A DNA stretch of 64,000 nucleotides from Sulfurovum sp. TSL1 (GCF_019972135.1 NZ_BPFI01000001.1:1533106-1597105), one strand, 5' to 3'. Positions 53,523 to 63,519 are shown, numbered from the stretch's first letter. Notes: generated from the letters alone by a model not told the origin. Numbers and translations are program-made.

Positions 53523-55436
53523 CTATATCATAGCGATGAAATCATCAACACTACTCAAAGTTTTCCTATGGATTGCCTCCAGGAAGAGTCTTTCAAATGC
53601 CTCATCAATCACTGGTCCTGAGAAATAATACCCCTGTAAAATATCGCATTTTTGATCTACAAGAAACTTGCGCTGTTCTTCATTCTCAATCCCCTCGGCA
53701 ACGATCTTCAACTTGAGGTTTTTAGCGATGGTAAAGATCGTTTCAACAAAACATTTGTCTTCACCCTCTTCAAGATGATGCAATTCAGAGATAAACGACT
53801 TGTCGATCTTGATCTCATTGATAGGTAACTGTCGAAGATAACTTAAAGAGGAGTACCCTGTTCCAAAGTCATCCATTGAAAAACGAATACCGTAATTTTG
53901 AAGGATCTTCATGTTTTTGATCAGTTTTGTGATATCTTCTGCAACGGAAGTCTCTGTGATCTCAAAGACGATCTTTGAGCGTTGTTCTTTGCTAAGATAG
54001 GTGTCACAAAGATGTTTCACATCATTGATAAAATGATAATGAAAAAGCTGTCTCATGCTGACGTTAATAGACATCTGTTGCAACAAAATACCCTTTTCTT
54101 CCCATTCTTTCAATGTGAGAAATGCCTCTTTTAATATATAAAATCCCAACTCTATAATGAACCCCGTTTTTTCCGAGATCGGTATAAATTCAGTCGGAGT
54201 GACCTCTCCCAATGTTTCGTTATCCCAACGGGAAAGGACTTCACAACCGATAATTTCATTCTCCGCATTGTACTGTGGCTGGTAGGTCAATGTTATTTCA
54301 TTGTTTTGAAGCGAGAAATGCAATAAACGTTCTATCTCAAGTTTCCATTCGACATGCTTTGCAAGTGTCTCATTGAAGAAGATAATGCCGTTTCTTCCCT
54401 TCCCTTTGGCCTCATACATGGCGATGTCCGCTTCTTTGATAAAATTACCGGCTTCCATCTTCGGGTCACTGATAATACTCACACCGATACTCGCACTGAT
54501 ATATAAATAATGCTCTTCTATATGGTAACTTTCTCTGATCAATGCCAGTAACTCCTCTGCAAACTGAGAGGCATGATGAAGACACTCCTGCTCAGTTGCG
54601 AAGGAAGTACTCAGAACACAAAACTCATCTCCGCCAAGACGGGATACAAAATTGTGGTGCTGTTTACTCAAAGCGCGCATACGGTCTGCTGCCTGACAAA
54701 GCAGCATATCTCCGATATCATGGCCCAAAGTATCATTAATGGTCTTAAAATGATCAAGATCGATCAATAACAGATAAATATGTTGATGATCGTGTTTTTG
54801 GCTTTTCATAGCGTCATTCAAAAGTTCGATAAAATAGCGTCTGTTCCCGAGTGTCGTCAAAGCATCATGATAAGCCTGGAATTGACTTTTAATGAGATAA
54901 TTAAAGGTATTGTGCGCGGCATAGAGCAAAACACCGCCTAAAACGATCGTAAAAAAAGCCAATAGATAGCTGTAAAACTCACCTACCAGGATAAAATAGA
55001 TGGTCAAAGGCAGCATCAGTGTGACCAGAGTAAACAGAGCGAGCTTTTTTTGTGAAGCCAAAATGGTTGCCGAAACAACTGTAACGCCCAATTGTGTTGC
55101 TATGGCTACATAATGTAATTCTATATCATTGCGTGATGTATAGATCAGAAACATGATCGTCCAAACAGAGAAATAACTGAATAGAAAGTATCTCAGCTGC
55201 CCAAGCCATTGTTCTTTTTGCTGCATGTTAAGATCATGCTCTAAGAAACTCCTATGTAATCTATATCCCCAATATGAGAGTACCAATACAAAAGAAAACC
55301 ATAAAAGTTCAGGAAGAAACGAATAAGAGTAGAGCCACCCCATATACAGATACCCCATGCCGGTACCGACAAACAGTGCGATCACCACAAGTATCTGTTT
55401 GTGCATAAAATCATAAAAGTGCATATTGTCGAGCAT
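53523..55436 (-). CDS. Membrane GGDEF/EAL cyclic di-GMP protein
   Basis: Protein of 637 residues. About six N-terminal helices (20-185) form a membrane sensor. The diguanylate cyclase domain has an intact GGDEF (268-272) and no RxxD inhibitory site in the usual place. The phosphodiesterase domain begins with EVL (399-401) and keeps the expected metal and catalytic residues: ITETSVAED, MDDFGTGYSS, IKIDKSFI, VAEGIENEEQ and LQGYYFSGP. Both activities are therefore possible. Monocistronic; the 55437-55756 gap holds its promoter region and nothing else recognised. Confidence 0.93.
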   Translation of the reverse strand: MLDNMHFYDFMHKQILVVIALFVGTGMGYLYMGWLYSYSFLPELLWFSFVLVLSYWGYRLHRSFLEHDLNMQQKEQWLGQLRYFLFSYFSVWTIMFLIYTSRNDIELHYVAIATQLGVTVVSATILASQKKLALFTLVTLMLPLTIYFILVGEFYSYLLAFFTIVLGGVLLYAAHNTFNYLIKSQFQAYHDALTTLGNRRYFIELLNDAMKSQKHDHQHIYLLLIDLDHFKTINDTLGHDIGDMLLCQAADRMRALSKQHHNFVSRLGGDEFCVLSTSFATEQECLHHASQFAEELLALIRESYHIEEHYLYISASIGVSIISDPKMEAGNFIKEADIAMYEAKGKGRNGIIFFNETLAKHVEWKLEIERLLHFSLQNNEITLTYQPQYNAENEIIGCEVLSRWDNETLGEVTPTEFIPISEKTGFIIELGFYILKEAFLTLKEWEEKGILLQQMSINVSMRQLFHYHFINDVKHLCDTYLSKEQRSKIVFEITETSVAEDITKLIKNMKILQNYGIRFSMDDFGTGYSSLSYLRQLPINEIKIDKSFISELHHLEEGEDKCFVETIFTIAKNLKLKIVAEGIENEEQRKFLVDQKCDILQGYYFSGPVIDEAFERLFLEAIHRKTLSSVDDFIAMI

Positions 55437-55756
55437 GGCATACCTTGAAATAGTTCTTAAGTTGTTCTACTGATTGTGTGACCTGGCGATCTTTTCATTC
55501 GCTATATGACATAATAGCATTCAAGACCCATGGCTTTCTGACCCCATCTCACGACAGGTGTAGCATGTTTACAAAAGTATCATGTATTATAAATCATTTA
55601 CATTAATTTAATATGACAATTCTAAACATAATGCATTATATTTACTTATGCTGTTTTTAGTGTATCAAAAAGGTTACACCGAATCCATATACGTATGATC
55701 TATTTTAGCATATTTATAGATGTTCGGAAAGTGCAGTTGGATGATTCCATGAAGTT

Positions 55757-55832
55757 TGGTGGAGCATAACGGGATCGAACCGATGACCTCTTCGCTGCCA
55801 GCGAAGCGCTCTCCCAGCTGAGCTAATGCCCC
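55757..55832 (-). tRNA. tRNA-Ala (anticodon GGC), CCA encoded
   Basis: Acceptor GGGGCAT/ATGCTCC (one G-T), D arm GCTC/GAGC, anticodon stem CTTCG/CGAAG around CTGGCAG (anticodon GGC, alanine). The T arm ATCGG/CCGTT has one T-T mismatch at 50-64. Otherwise regular. Confidence 0.94.
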
Positions 55833-55855
55833 AAAGATGTGAACATAGGATTCTA

Positions 55856-55888
55856 GCACAAGATAGGTATATTTTACCTATCTTGTGC
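55856..55888 (-). terminator. Strong hairpin after ppiC
   Basis: A perfect 14-bp stem (GCACAAGATAGGTA/TACCTATCTTGTGC) with a 5-base loop, 7 bases after the ppiC stop. It lacks a T run; it separates dnaG-ppiC from tRNA-Ala. Confidence 0.65.
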
Positions 55889-55895
55889 AGAGTTT

Positions 55896-56177
55896 TTACG
55901 CACGTTCTGTTATTTCAAGCAGATGGTACCCAAATTGTGTTTTCACAGGACCGTGTACTTTACCCACCTCATCGTTAAAAACGACTCTGTCGAACTCCGG
56001 TACCATTTGTCCCTGGCCAAATCTTCCAAGATCTCCGCCTCTTGCACCTGAAGGGCAAGTGGAATTCTGCTTTGCTGCATCTTCAAAGGTGATCTCCCCT
56101 GCATTTATCTTCTCTTTGAGGCTCTTACAGAGTGCTTCGTCATTGACCAATATGTGTCTTGCTGATGCTGTTGCCAT
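55896..56177 (-). CDS. Parvulin-type peptidyl-prolyl isomerase, cytoplasmic
   Basis: Single-domain PpiC-like isomerase of 93 residues without signal peptide. Family residues: ASARHILV start with the catalytic histidine, CPSGARGGDLGRFGQGQM centre, and FGYHLLEI end with the second histidine. It lies 19 bases after dnaG on the same strand. Confidence 0.92.
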   Translation of the reverse strand: MATASARHILVNDEALCKSLKEKINAGEITFEDAAKQNSTCPSGARGGDLGRFGQGQMVPEFDRVVFNDEVGKVHGPVKTQFGYHLLEITERA

Positions 56178-56196
56178 TTTCTTTCCTTCTCAACGA

Positions 56197-57855
56197 TTAA
56201 TGAAGTGAGTCATACGCTACTAGCTCACCTTTTTTCAGTCTTGGAAGTATATCCAGTTTTATCTTTTTAAGCAAAAATGTTTTCTTCTCTGCCGCTATCG
56301 CTGTATCTCTTGGTATACTCTGCAATTTATTTCTATAGTGTATCGTAAGTATGTTGATTAGGGCACTATTGAGCTCCTTTTCATCCATTGCTTTGATACT
56401 CTCATTTATACTTAAACCTACCAGCCCGGGGTGCTCGTCTTCCCCATTGATCAATGCTGTAAAAAGTGCGGTGTACTCCCCCAACATGGTCGTATCCATC
56501 ACGCTAAGTACATTATCTATAAGGTTAGGATTTTCGATGAGTGTTTTTAAAATACTTAAATATCCTATATCATCTCTTTTTTGTGTAAAACTTTCTCTTG
56601 CCCTGGCTACATTGGCCTCTTTACCAAAAAGAGAAGGGGCTACACCCACCAATGTCGCTGCCATGGGAATATACGCATCTTTGATGATCTGGCTGAGTGT
56701 CTCCAAATACTGTTTCAGGGCGCCGAAGGCGGCTTCTTTGGCTCGAGGGTCATTGAGATTATACATAGATACGATCATCTCCAGCACAAAAGGGATCAAC
56801 GGTTTGGCATTGCGAAGCAATTTCGCTACGCTCTCACTCTGCCCTTTGGCTATGAGGTCTGCAGGATCCTGTCCGTCAGGGAAAAGTACTACACCGCCAT
56901 CAAAACCTGCCACTGACAACATCTGGGCCGCTTTCAGTGCTGCGGCTATACCCGCCTTGTCACCGTCGTACGCCAGGATCACTTTTGGATCTCCTTTGCG
57001 CAGCAGAGGCAAATGCTCCGGCGTCAATGCGGTTCCCATCCCGGCGACCGCTTCTTTAAAGCCTGCCTGATGGAACATCACTACATCTAAATACCCTTCA
57101 CATACAATGATCTTTTTGTTCTTATAGATGCTCTCTTTTGCCAAATGATACCCATAAAGGAGTCTCGACTTATTGAAGAGTTTTGTTTGAGGAGAGTTGA
57201 TGTACTTTGCAGGATGGTTCGTAATGGTCCTGCCGCCAAACCCGACCAAAGAACCGCTGGTAGAATAGATAGGAAAAGTGATCCTCTCCACCAAACGTGC
57301 ATAATAACCGCTGCCGTTTTCATTTTGGGCGATGATCCCTGCTTCTGCTGCCTTGGGCAAAGGAAGCAGAGTCCTTTGCAGAAACTGCATCACTTCACCT
57401 CCGCTTGGCACATATCCTATCTCAAACGTTTCAATGGAATTTTGGGATATGCCTCTGTCAAGCAGATACTTCATCGCTGTTTCATTGTGATGAAGGTTTT
57501 TCACATACCAATGACCTACGGCTTCAAGTACACGTTTTGCATCAGAGTAGTCCGAGCTTCCTTTGCTGTAGGTCAATGAAAAGTTATGCATGGAAGCAAG
57601 TTTTTCTATCGCTTCAGGATAGGAGAGTTTTTCCAGCTCCATCACGAATTTAATGCTGTCTCCCCCTACGCCACAACCAAAACAGTGATAGATCTGTTTA
57701 CTCGGGCTGACAACAAAAGAAGGGGTTTTTTCTCCATGAAAAGGACAGTTGGCTTTGTAGTTCGCTCCGGCTTTACGCAGCTCTATGAAGCTACCTATCA
57801 CATCTACAATGTCAATACTGTTTTTTAAAGATTCTATCGAGGCATTATCTATCAT
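56197..57855 (-). CDS. dnaG: DNA primase
   Basis: Makes RNA primers for replication. The 552-residue protein has the CHC2 zinc site C37/H40/C58/C61, the primase core, and a TOPRIM domain with VCEGYLDV near 248 and AYDGDKAG near 296; the C-terminal helicase-binding region is divergent. The N-terminus (MIDNASIESLKNSIDIVDVI) fits the family at this ATG. No ribosome site precedes it and a TATAAT ends just 6 bases upstream, so the mRNA is probably leaderless. Confidence 0.95.
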   Translation of the reverse strand: MIDNASIESLKNSIDIVDVIGSFIELRKAGANYKANCPFHGEKTPSFVVSPSKQIYHCFGCGVGGDSIKFVMELEKLSYPEAIEKLASMHNFSLTYSKGSSDYSDAKRVLEAVGHWYVKNLHHNETAMKYLLDRGISQNSIETFEIGYVPSGGEVMQFLQRTLLPLPKAAEAGIIAQNENGSGYYARLVERITFPIYSTSGSLVGFGGRTITNHPAKYINSPQTKLFNKSRLLYGYHLAKESIYKNKKIIVCEGYLDVVMFHQAGFKEAVAGMGTALTPEHLPLLRKGDPKVILAYDGDKAGIAAALKAAQMLSVAGFDGGVVLFPDGQDPADLIAKGQSESVAKLLRNAKPLIPFVLEMIVSMYNLNDPRAKEAAFGALKQYLETLSQIIKDAYIPMAATLVGVAPSLFGKEANVARARESFTQKRDDIGYLSILKTLIENPNLIDNVLSVMDTTMLGEYTALFTALINGEDEHPGLVGLSINESIKAMDEKELNSALINILTIHYRNKLQSIPRDTAIAAEKKTFLLKKIKLDILPRLKKGELVAYDSLH

Positions 57856-57859
57856 TCTA

Positions 57860-57885
57860 AAATTATATCTAATTAGATATAATTT
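57860..57885. promoter_or_regulatory. Perfect 26-bp palindrome with divergent -10 boxes
   Basis: Half-site AAATTATATCTAA is followed by its exact complement. Each strand carries a TATAAT inside it: minus strand at 57867-57862 for dnaG, plus strand at 57878-57883 for the TPR gene. Transcription for dnaG would start at or next to its ATG. Confidence 0.65.
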
Positions 57886-57965
57886 AAGGACGTAAACAGA
57901 GTAAAGCGCCTGTAACTGGTTATTTTAACCTTTCCCCCATTGCTTTGTTTCTCTTAAGGATTATT

Positions 57966-59009
57966 TTGGAACATATATTACCTGCGTATAATGACCCTCT
58001 TTTCAGTATTATGCTTATTGTTGTGATCTCTCTCATCATCGCACTCGTTACCTATGGATGGGGGCTGCATAAACAGCAAAAAGAGGAAGGGAACCTGCTC
58101 AAGTTCCTAGAAAAATTTGACACTGCCGAGTGTGCTTTGGAAACCGCGGACATGCCTTTTGAGCCTCATATGCTTAAACCGCTTACCCTACTGGCAAAAG
58201 CATTTGAAAATGCCGGAGAGTATCACAAGGCTATCAGTATTTATCTGTTCCTGATTAAAAACATTACCCATGATTCAGGGAAAATAGAACTGATGGAACG
58301 TCTGGGCAGTACCTATCTTCATGCAGGGTTTCTGGAACGATCCCAATCCATTTACACAGAAGTTCTACGCAAGAAACCCCGTAATGTTCAAGCCCTTTAT
58401 GAATTGGGGATCGTCTATGAGATTATGCAAAAATACGATAAAGCCAAAGAGGTCTTAGGCCCTCTGACAATGCTAGGAGAAGAGACAACATCACTTGAAA
58501 AATTTCTGGATCTTTCAGAACTCCTTGTCAATAAGACCTTAGCCATACCGGAAAAAGTGGAAAGACTCAAACAGCTCTTAAAAGAGGCCCCGAGCCTCTA
58601 CAGGCACATCATCAAAGCACTTTTATTCCTTGATACCAAAAGTGCCTGGGAGAGCATTGATCCCGAACGCATCAAAGAGCTTCTTGACGTCCTTTGGTTC
58701 TTACCGAATTCACAACTCGATTTAGATATAATCACATCAAATAAACAGCTGCAAACACTTTACTATGCGAAAGGTTATCTGCAAAAACCTGCAAAAGAAA
58801 GTGGTATTTTCAGTGTAGATATGTTAGCTACTGCAAGAGAAAATGGCTTTGAAGAGGGAGACCTGGTCTTCTCCTATCTCTGTCAAAAATGTAAACAGAG
58901 TTTCCCTGTCTCTTTCAAGCGCTGTCCGAATTGTATGGCGATAAATTCTGTTAAAGTTGAGGAAAAAATTGCAAAATCAAGCCCGAAAACAGATTACTCT
59001 TTACTCTGA
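57966..59009 (+). CDS. Membrane-anchored TPR protein with C-terminal zinc ribbon
   Basis: Protein of 347 residues resembling LapB/YciM in layout: one N-terminal helix (about 12-35), TPR repeats (about 75-180), and a C-terminal rubredoxin-like metal site LCQKCKQSFP...RCPNCM. LapB controls lipopolysaccharide synthesis by guiding LpxC to FtsH; whether this protein does so is inference. The start is TTG 57966, five bases after AAGGA; an earlier in-frame TTG has no ribosome site. It resembles H. pylori HP0660, which also precedes rnhA, rnc and aroC. Confidence 0.82.
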   Translation: MEHILPAYNDPLFSIMLIVVISLIIALVTYGWGLHKQQKEEGNLLKFLEKFDTAECALETADMPFEPHMLKPLTLLAKAFENAGEYHKAISIYLFLIKNITHDSGKIELMERLGSTYLHAGFLERSQSIYTEVLRKKPRNVQALYELGIVYEIMQKYDKAKEVLGPLTMLGEETTSLEKFLDLSELLVNKTLAIPEKVERLKQLLKEAPSLYRHIIKALLFLDTKSAWESIDPERIKELLDVLWFLPNSQLDLDIITSNKQLQTLYYAKGYLQKPAKESGIFSVDMLATARENGFEEGDLVFSYLCQKCKQSFPVSFKRCPNCMAINSVKVEEKIAKSSPKTDYSLL

Positions 59010-59412
59010 TGGTTCCAGCCTGGGAAATCCAGGCCCCGGCGGCTATGCGGGTATTTTGGAATTCAAGGGAGTCCGTAAAGAGTACTTTGGCGGAGATGCG
59101 CATACCACCAACAACCGTATGGAACTTCAGGCTGTGATAGAGGGGCTGAAGCTTCTGAAAGAGCCTTGTGATGTAGAGATCATCTCTGACAGCTCTTATG
59201 TGGTCAAAGCCATCAATGAATGGCTGGACGGATGGGTGCGCAAGAACTTTGCCAAAGTGAAGAATGTAGACCTATGGAAAGAGTATCTTGAAATATCAAG
59301 CCCTCACACTATATGCGGCACTTGGGTCAGAGGGCATAATGGCCATCCTGAAAATGAACGTTGTGACGAACTGGCCCGTAATGAAGCAGAAAGAATAAAA
59401 TTAACACTATAG
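58969..59412 (+). CDS. rnhA: Ribonuclease HI
   Basis: Cleaves RNA in RNA-DNA hybrids. The 147-residue protein has the D-E-D-D set: D14 in LYSDGSS, E in RMELQAVIEGL, D in IISDSSYV and D in ENERCDELA. TTG 58969 is the start because GAGG lies six bases before it; the gene begins inside the 3' end of the TPR gene (41-base overlap), so translation is coupled. Confidence 0.94.
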   Translation: MQNQARKQITLYSDGSSLGNPGPGGYAGILEFKGVRKEYFGGDAHTTNNRMELQAVIEGLKLLKEPCDVEIISDSSYVVKAINEWLDGWVRKNFAKVKNVDLWKEYLEISSPHTICGTWVRGHNGHPENERCDELARNEAERIKLTL

Positions 59413-59421
59413 GAGAAATCT

Positions 59422-60093
59422 ATGAATGATTACAGTCAACTGGAAGAACGACTGAACTATACATTTAAAAATAAGCAATTGATTATTGAGGCTCTGACCC
59501 ATAAGAGTTACAAAAAGCCTTACAATAATGAGCGGCTTGAATTTTTGGGAGATGCCGTACTCGACCTCATTGTAGGAGAGTACCTTTTCTCCAAATTCCC
59601 CAATTCGAATGAAGGTGTACTTTCAAAGATCCGTGCTTCACTGGTCAACGAAAGCGGTTTCACACTTTTGGCCAGAAGACTCGATCTGGGTTCCTATATC
59701 TACCTTTCACTGGCAGAAGAGAACAACAACGGTCGCAACAAACCTTCCTTGCTTTCCAATGCCTTTGAAGCGATCATCGGTGCGATTTACCTTGAAGCCG
59801 GTTTAGCTACGGCCAAAGAGATATCGATCAAACTCCTGGAAGAGAGTCATCCAAAAATCGACCTTGACTCTCTCTCAAAAGATTACAAAACAGCGTTACA
59901 GGAGCTCACACAGGCAACCCACGGCGTGACACCGAACTATACGCTTTTGGACTCTTCGGGACCAGACCATAAAAAAGAGTTCGTGATCGCAGTCACCCTC
60001 GATGACAAGACCATTGCGACAGCCAAAGGTAAAAGTAAAAAAGAAGCACAGCAAAAAGCAGCCGAACTGGCATTAAAGGAACTAAAAGCATGA
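59422..60093 (+). CDS. rnc: Ribonuclease III
   Basis: Double-stranded RNA endonuclease of 223 residues for rRNA and mRNA processing. Catalytic signature [19 protein letters not shown] near 37-55, second acidic site [15 protein letters not shown] near 112, and a C-terminal dsRNA-binding domain (about 150-222, [16 protein letters not shown]). AGGAG lies before its ATG. It overlaps aroC by 4 bases. Confidence 0.96.
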   Translation: MNDYSQLEERLNYTFKNKQLIIEALTHKSYKKPYNNERLEFLGDAVLDLIVGEYLFSKFPNSNEGVLSKIRASLVNESGFTLLARRLDLGSYIYLSLAEENNNGRNKPSLLSNAFEAIIGAIYLEAGLATAKEISIKLLEESHPKIDLDSLSKDYKTALQELTQATHGVTPNYTLLDSSGPDHKKEFVIAVTLDDKTIATAKGKSKKEAQQKAAELALKELKA

Positions 60094-61169
60094 ACACCTT
60101 TGGAAAAAAACTGACCCTTACCACGTTTGGTGAATCCCACGGTAAAGCACTCGGCTGCATACTGGATGGGGTACCTGCCGGACTGAAAATAGATGAAGCT
60201 TTTATACAAAGTGAACTTGACAGACGAAAACCCGGTAAATCAAAACTGGAAACAGGACGTAAAGAGGCGGACAAAGTGGAGATCCTTTCTGGGACATTTG
60301 AAGGCGTGAGTACAGGTACGCCTATCGCTATGATCATCTTCAACACCAATCAAAAATCCAAAGATTACGAAAATGTGAAAGATCTCTTTCGTCCCGGGCA
60401 TGCGGATTTTACCTACTTTCACAAATATGGCCTAAGAGACTACCGTGGCGGGGGGAGAAGTTCAGCCAGAGAGACCGCTGCACGCGTAGCGGGCGGTGCC
60501 ATAGCAAAGCTGATGCTCAAAGAGCTCGGTATCTCCATCCAGAGCGGTCTCTGTGAAGTCGATGGGATCAAAGGGGAAGTGCAGGATTTTGAATATGCAA
60601 AAAGTTCCAAGATGTATGCCCTTGACCCTGCAAAAGAAGCGGCACAGGAAGCAGCCATCCTGACAGCAAAAGAGAATCATGACTCTGTAGGTGGCGTGGT
60701 CCTTACTACGGCTACAGGCGTCCCCATAGGACTCGGTGAACCGCTCTACTACAAACTCGATGCGATACTTGCAGAAGCGATGATGGGCATCAATGCAGCT
60801 AAAGCGGTAGAGATAGGCGATGGTGTTGCCAGTACCCACCTCAAAGGTAGTGAGAACAATGATGAAATTACCCTGGATGGCTTTACCTCAAACCACTCCG
60901 GCGGTATGCTGGGAGGCATCTCCAATGGAGATACGATCGTGGTGAAGACACACTTCAAACCGACACCTTCTATCTTTCAAGAGCAACAAACGATCACGAC
61001 CCACAATGAAGAGGTAAAATGCAACCTCAAAGGAAGACATGACCCGTGTGTCGCCATCAGGGGTGCTGTGGTATGTGAAGCGATGATGGCACTGACACTG
61101 GCAGATATGGCACTGCTTAATATGGGTAAAAAAATGGACCACCTGACTGCGATCTATCAAGCCCAATGA
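60090..61169 (+). CDS. aroC: Chorismate synthase
   Basis: Last enzyme of the shikimate pathway, using reduced FMN. The 359-residue protein shows the family blocks [20 protein letters not shown] (about 10-29), [26 protein letters not shown] near 128 and the C-terminal [16 protein letters not shown]. Last gene of the TPR-rnhA-rnc-aroC run. Confidence 0.96.
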   Translation: MNTFGKKLTLTTFGESHGKALGCILDGVPAGLKIDEAFIQSELDRRKPGKSKLETGRKEADKVEILSGTFEGVSTGTPIAMIIFNTNQKSKDYENVKDLFRPGHADFTYFHKYGLRDYRGGGRSSARETAARVAGGAIAKLMLKELGISIQSGLCEVDGIKGEVQDFEYAKSSKMYALDPAKEAAQEAAILTAKENHDSVGGVVLTTATGVPIGLGEPLYYKLDAILAEAMMGINAAKAVEIGDGVASTHLKGSENNDEITLDGFTSNHSGGMLGGISNGDTIVVKTHFKPTPSIFQEQQTITTHNEEVKCNLKGRHDPCVAIRGAVVCEAMMALTLADMALLNMGKKMDHLTAIYQAQ

Positions 61170-61184
61170 TAATCCGGTCAGCGT

Positions 61185-61748
61185 TTAAAACAAAGCAGGT
61201 TCATCCAACCCTTTGACTCTAAACGTTTTACGATGCATTTCGCATCGGTCATATTTGAGCAAAGCCTCAATATGGGCTTTGGTCCCATACCCCTTATGTT
61301 TCTCAAAACCGTATTGGGGATATTGTTTTGCCATTGCTATCATCTCTCTGTCATGTGTGACTTTGGCCAAAATACTTGCGGCACTCACTTCAGCTACTTT
61401 TGTATCTGCCTTGACCATCGTACTGATATTTTCAACCCCAAAACTGCTGTTCCCGTCAAAAAGATACTCAACCCCAGATAGATGTTCCTGTATACTTTGT
61501 AAACCTGTCTGTAAACATTTGGAGATGCCCATCTCATCGACCTCTTTGGCTGAAAAAGTAACGATGTGATACGCTGAATTTTCGATCACGATCGGGTAAA
61601 GTGCTTCACGCTTTTTCTCTGTCAGCTTCTTGGAATCCATCAACCCCTCAATAGGATTTTTCAACACCACTCCGGCTATCACCAGTGAACCGGCCAAAGG
61701 TCCACGGCCTGCCTCATCTATCCCACATAACGGTTTACTGTGCATCAT
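61185..61748 (-). CDS. rnhB: Ribonuclease HII
   Basis: Removes ribonucleotides from DNA and hybrids. Of 187 residues, with the signature CGIDEAGRGPLAG (8-20) giving the D-E pair and the later acidic residues in VKADTKVAEVSAASILAKVTHD. It overlaps recQ by 14 bases on the same strand and converges with aroC. With rnhA the cell has both RNase H types. Confidence 0.95.
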   Translation of the reverse strand: MMHSKPLCGIDEAGRGPLAGSLVIAGVVLKNPIEGLMDSKKLTEKKREALYPIVIENSAYHIVTFSAKEVDEMGISKCLQTGLQSIQEHLSGVEYLFDGNSSFGVENISTMVKADTKVAEVSAASILAKVTHDREMIAMAKQYPQYGFEKHKGYGTKAHIEALLKYDRCEMHRKTFRVKGLDEPALF

Positions 61749-63519
61749 TCAAAAGAGTCAAAAACTCTTTCCCGTAACGTTCAAATTTTACTTCCCCGAT
61801 CCCGTGTACTTCAAGCATCGCCTCTTTATCTTGCGGTACCTTTATACTTAGGTCTTTTAAAGTTTTATCCGAAAAAACGATATAAGGGGGGATACCTTTT
61901 TCAGAAGCGATCTGTGTACGCAGATCACGAAGCCTATCATACACTTCCACATCATAATCATCAAAATAGGTCACTCTTTTTTTGACCTCGGATTTTTGTA
62001 CCGTCAGTCTCTCTTTTTTCAGTTCGATCTGATGTAAACCTTTGATCACTTCTATTCCAAAAGCTGTCAAACGATAGACTTTAAACTCGCCTATCTCCAC
62101 GGCATTTAGTTCCAATAGCTTGTCACCTATTGTCAACCATTGTGATTTACTGTATTCCTCTCCTATACCATAGACAGAAAGGGTATCATGTCCATTTTGC
62201 AGTACCCTCTGTTCTTTGCTTCCTTTCAGTACATCTATCACATAATGCAACCCAAAATTCTGATCTGTACGCAAGATGGTGGAAAGTAGCATGCGTGCTG
62301 CTGTAGTAATGTCTACCTTTTCGCTTGCAGGTGCCGTACAGTTGTCACAGGTGTCTCCACACGCTTCTATGCGGTCATCAAAATAAGCAGCGATGCTCTG
62401 ATGCCTGCAGTTTTCAGAATTGGCAAAACGGACCATACTGTCCAGCTTGTTGAACGCATGTTGTTTATAGGGTGTCTCCGGGAGATCTTCTATGAACATT
62501 TTTTGCTGTACGATATCCTGCGCCGAGAAGAGCAAAAGTGTTTCAGAAGCCAGTCCATCCCTTCCTGCGCGTCCTATCTCCTGATAGTAGTTCTCCAGGG
62601 TCTTTGGCATGGTCATATGTACCACAAAACGGATGTTACTCTTGTCGATCCCCATACCAAACGCAATGGTCGCAACCACTATCTGTACCCTGTCAGCCAC
62701 AAAATCCGCATAAGTACGGTTCTTCTCTTCAGTAGAAAGTCCGGCATGGTATGCTCTGGCTTCTATGCCTTTGCTTTGCAAAAAGTGTGCGACGGCTTCT
62801 GTAGACTTTCGTGAAAGCGTATAGATAATACCGGACTCATCTGTATGGAGTTTCAAGAACTCCATCAGCTGTGCCCGTCCGTCTTTGATACGGTGTCGTG
62901 CATGAATGGTCAAATTCTCACGGAAAAGCGAACCTCTCACACGCTTAGGGTCCTGTAATCCCAGGTTGCTGGCGATGTCGCTTTCTACCGCATGGGTCGC
63001 AGTAGCGGTAAATGCTGCGATAGGTGTCGTGGCAAACTGCTCTTTCAGTAGAGACAGACGTCTGTAGTTCTCCCTGAATTCATGCCCCCACTCACTCACA
63101 CAGTGTGCTTCATCGATGACAAAAAAGTTGATAGGAAGCTGATGCAGCAGATTTAGAAAATAGGCATTGGTGAGGCGTTCGGGTGCCACATAAAGCAGTT
63201 TTATCTCGCCTGCCCTCAAACGTGCTTCTATCTGCTGACTCTCGTCAATATCCTGCATGGAAGAGAGCATCTCTGCAGCTATACCGTTCTCCTTCAGTGC
63301 GACTACCTGGTCATGCATGAGTGCCAGCAAAGGGGACACCACAACGGTAATGCCTTCCATCAGCAGGGTAGGCAGCTGGTAACAAAGCGACTTTCCTCCA
63401 CCCGTAGGTAGTATCATCAGTACATCCTGTTTTGCCAGGATCGCATCCACGACCTCTTCTTGCAAAGGTCTAAAAGCGCTGTGTCCGAAATAGTGTTCAA
63501 GGGTTTCTAATTTATTCAT
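61735..63519 (-). CDS. recQ: ATP-dependent DNA helicase RecQ
   Basis: Helicase of 594 residues. Walker A ILPTGGGKS (36-44), DEAH at 136-139, the SAT-like ATATHAV near 180, helicase motif VI EIGRAGRDG near 317, a zinc site with CRHQSIAAYF and CGDTCDNC near 385, a winged-helix domain, and a C-terminal HRDC domain (about 525-594). It functions in recombination and stalled-fork repair. No terminator is evident between it and rnhB. Confidence 0.95.
   Translation of the reverse strand: MNKLETLEHYFGHSAFRPLQEEVVDAILAKQDVLMILPTGGGKSLCYQLPTLLMEGITVVVSPLLALMHDQVVALKENGIAAEMLSSMQDIDESQQIEARLRAGEIKLLYVAPERLTNAYFLNLLHQLPINFFVIDEAHCVSEWGHEFRENYRRLSLLKEQFATTPIAAFTATATHAVESDIASNLGLQDPKRVRGSLFRENLTIHARHRIKDGRAQLMEFLKLHTDESGIIYTLSRKSTEAVAHFLQSKGIEARAYHAGLSTEEKNRTYADFVADRVQIVVATIAFGMGIDKSNIRFVVHMTMPKTLENYYQEIGRAGRDGLASETLLLFSAQDIVQQKMFIEDLPETPYKQHAFNKLDSMVRFANSENCRHQSIAAYFDDRIEACGDTCDNCTAPASEKVDITTAARMLLSTILRTDQNFGLHYVIDVLKGSKEQRVLQNGHDTLSVYGIGEEYSKSQWLTIGDKLLELNAVEIGEFKVYRLTAFGIEVIKGLHQIELKKERLTVQKSEVKKRVTYFDDYDVEVYDRLRDLRTQIASEKGIPPYIVFSDKTLKDLSIKVPQDKEAMLEVHGIGEVKFERYGKEFLTLLNDAQ

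Noticed and set aside
55571..55585. AGTATCATG near 55577 as a further member of the GTATCAT cluster
   Set aside because: A single isolated copy in AT-rich DNA; expected by chance.
56351..57070. 239-codon plus-strand frame opposite dnaG
   Set aside because: Entirely within dnaG, without a ribosome site or recognisable motif.
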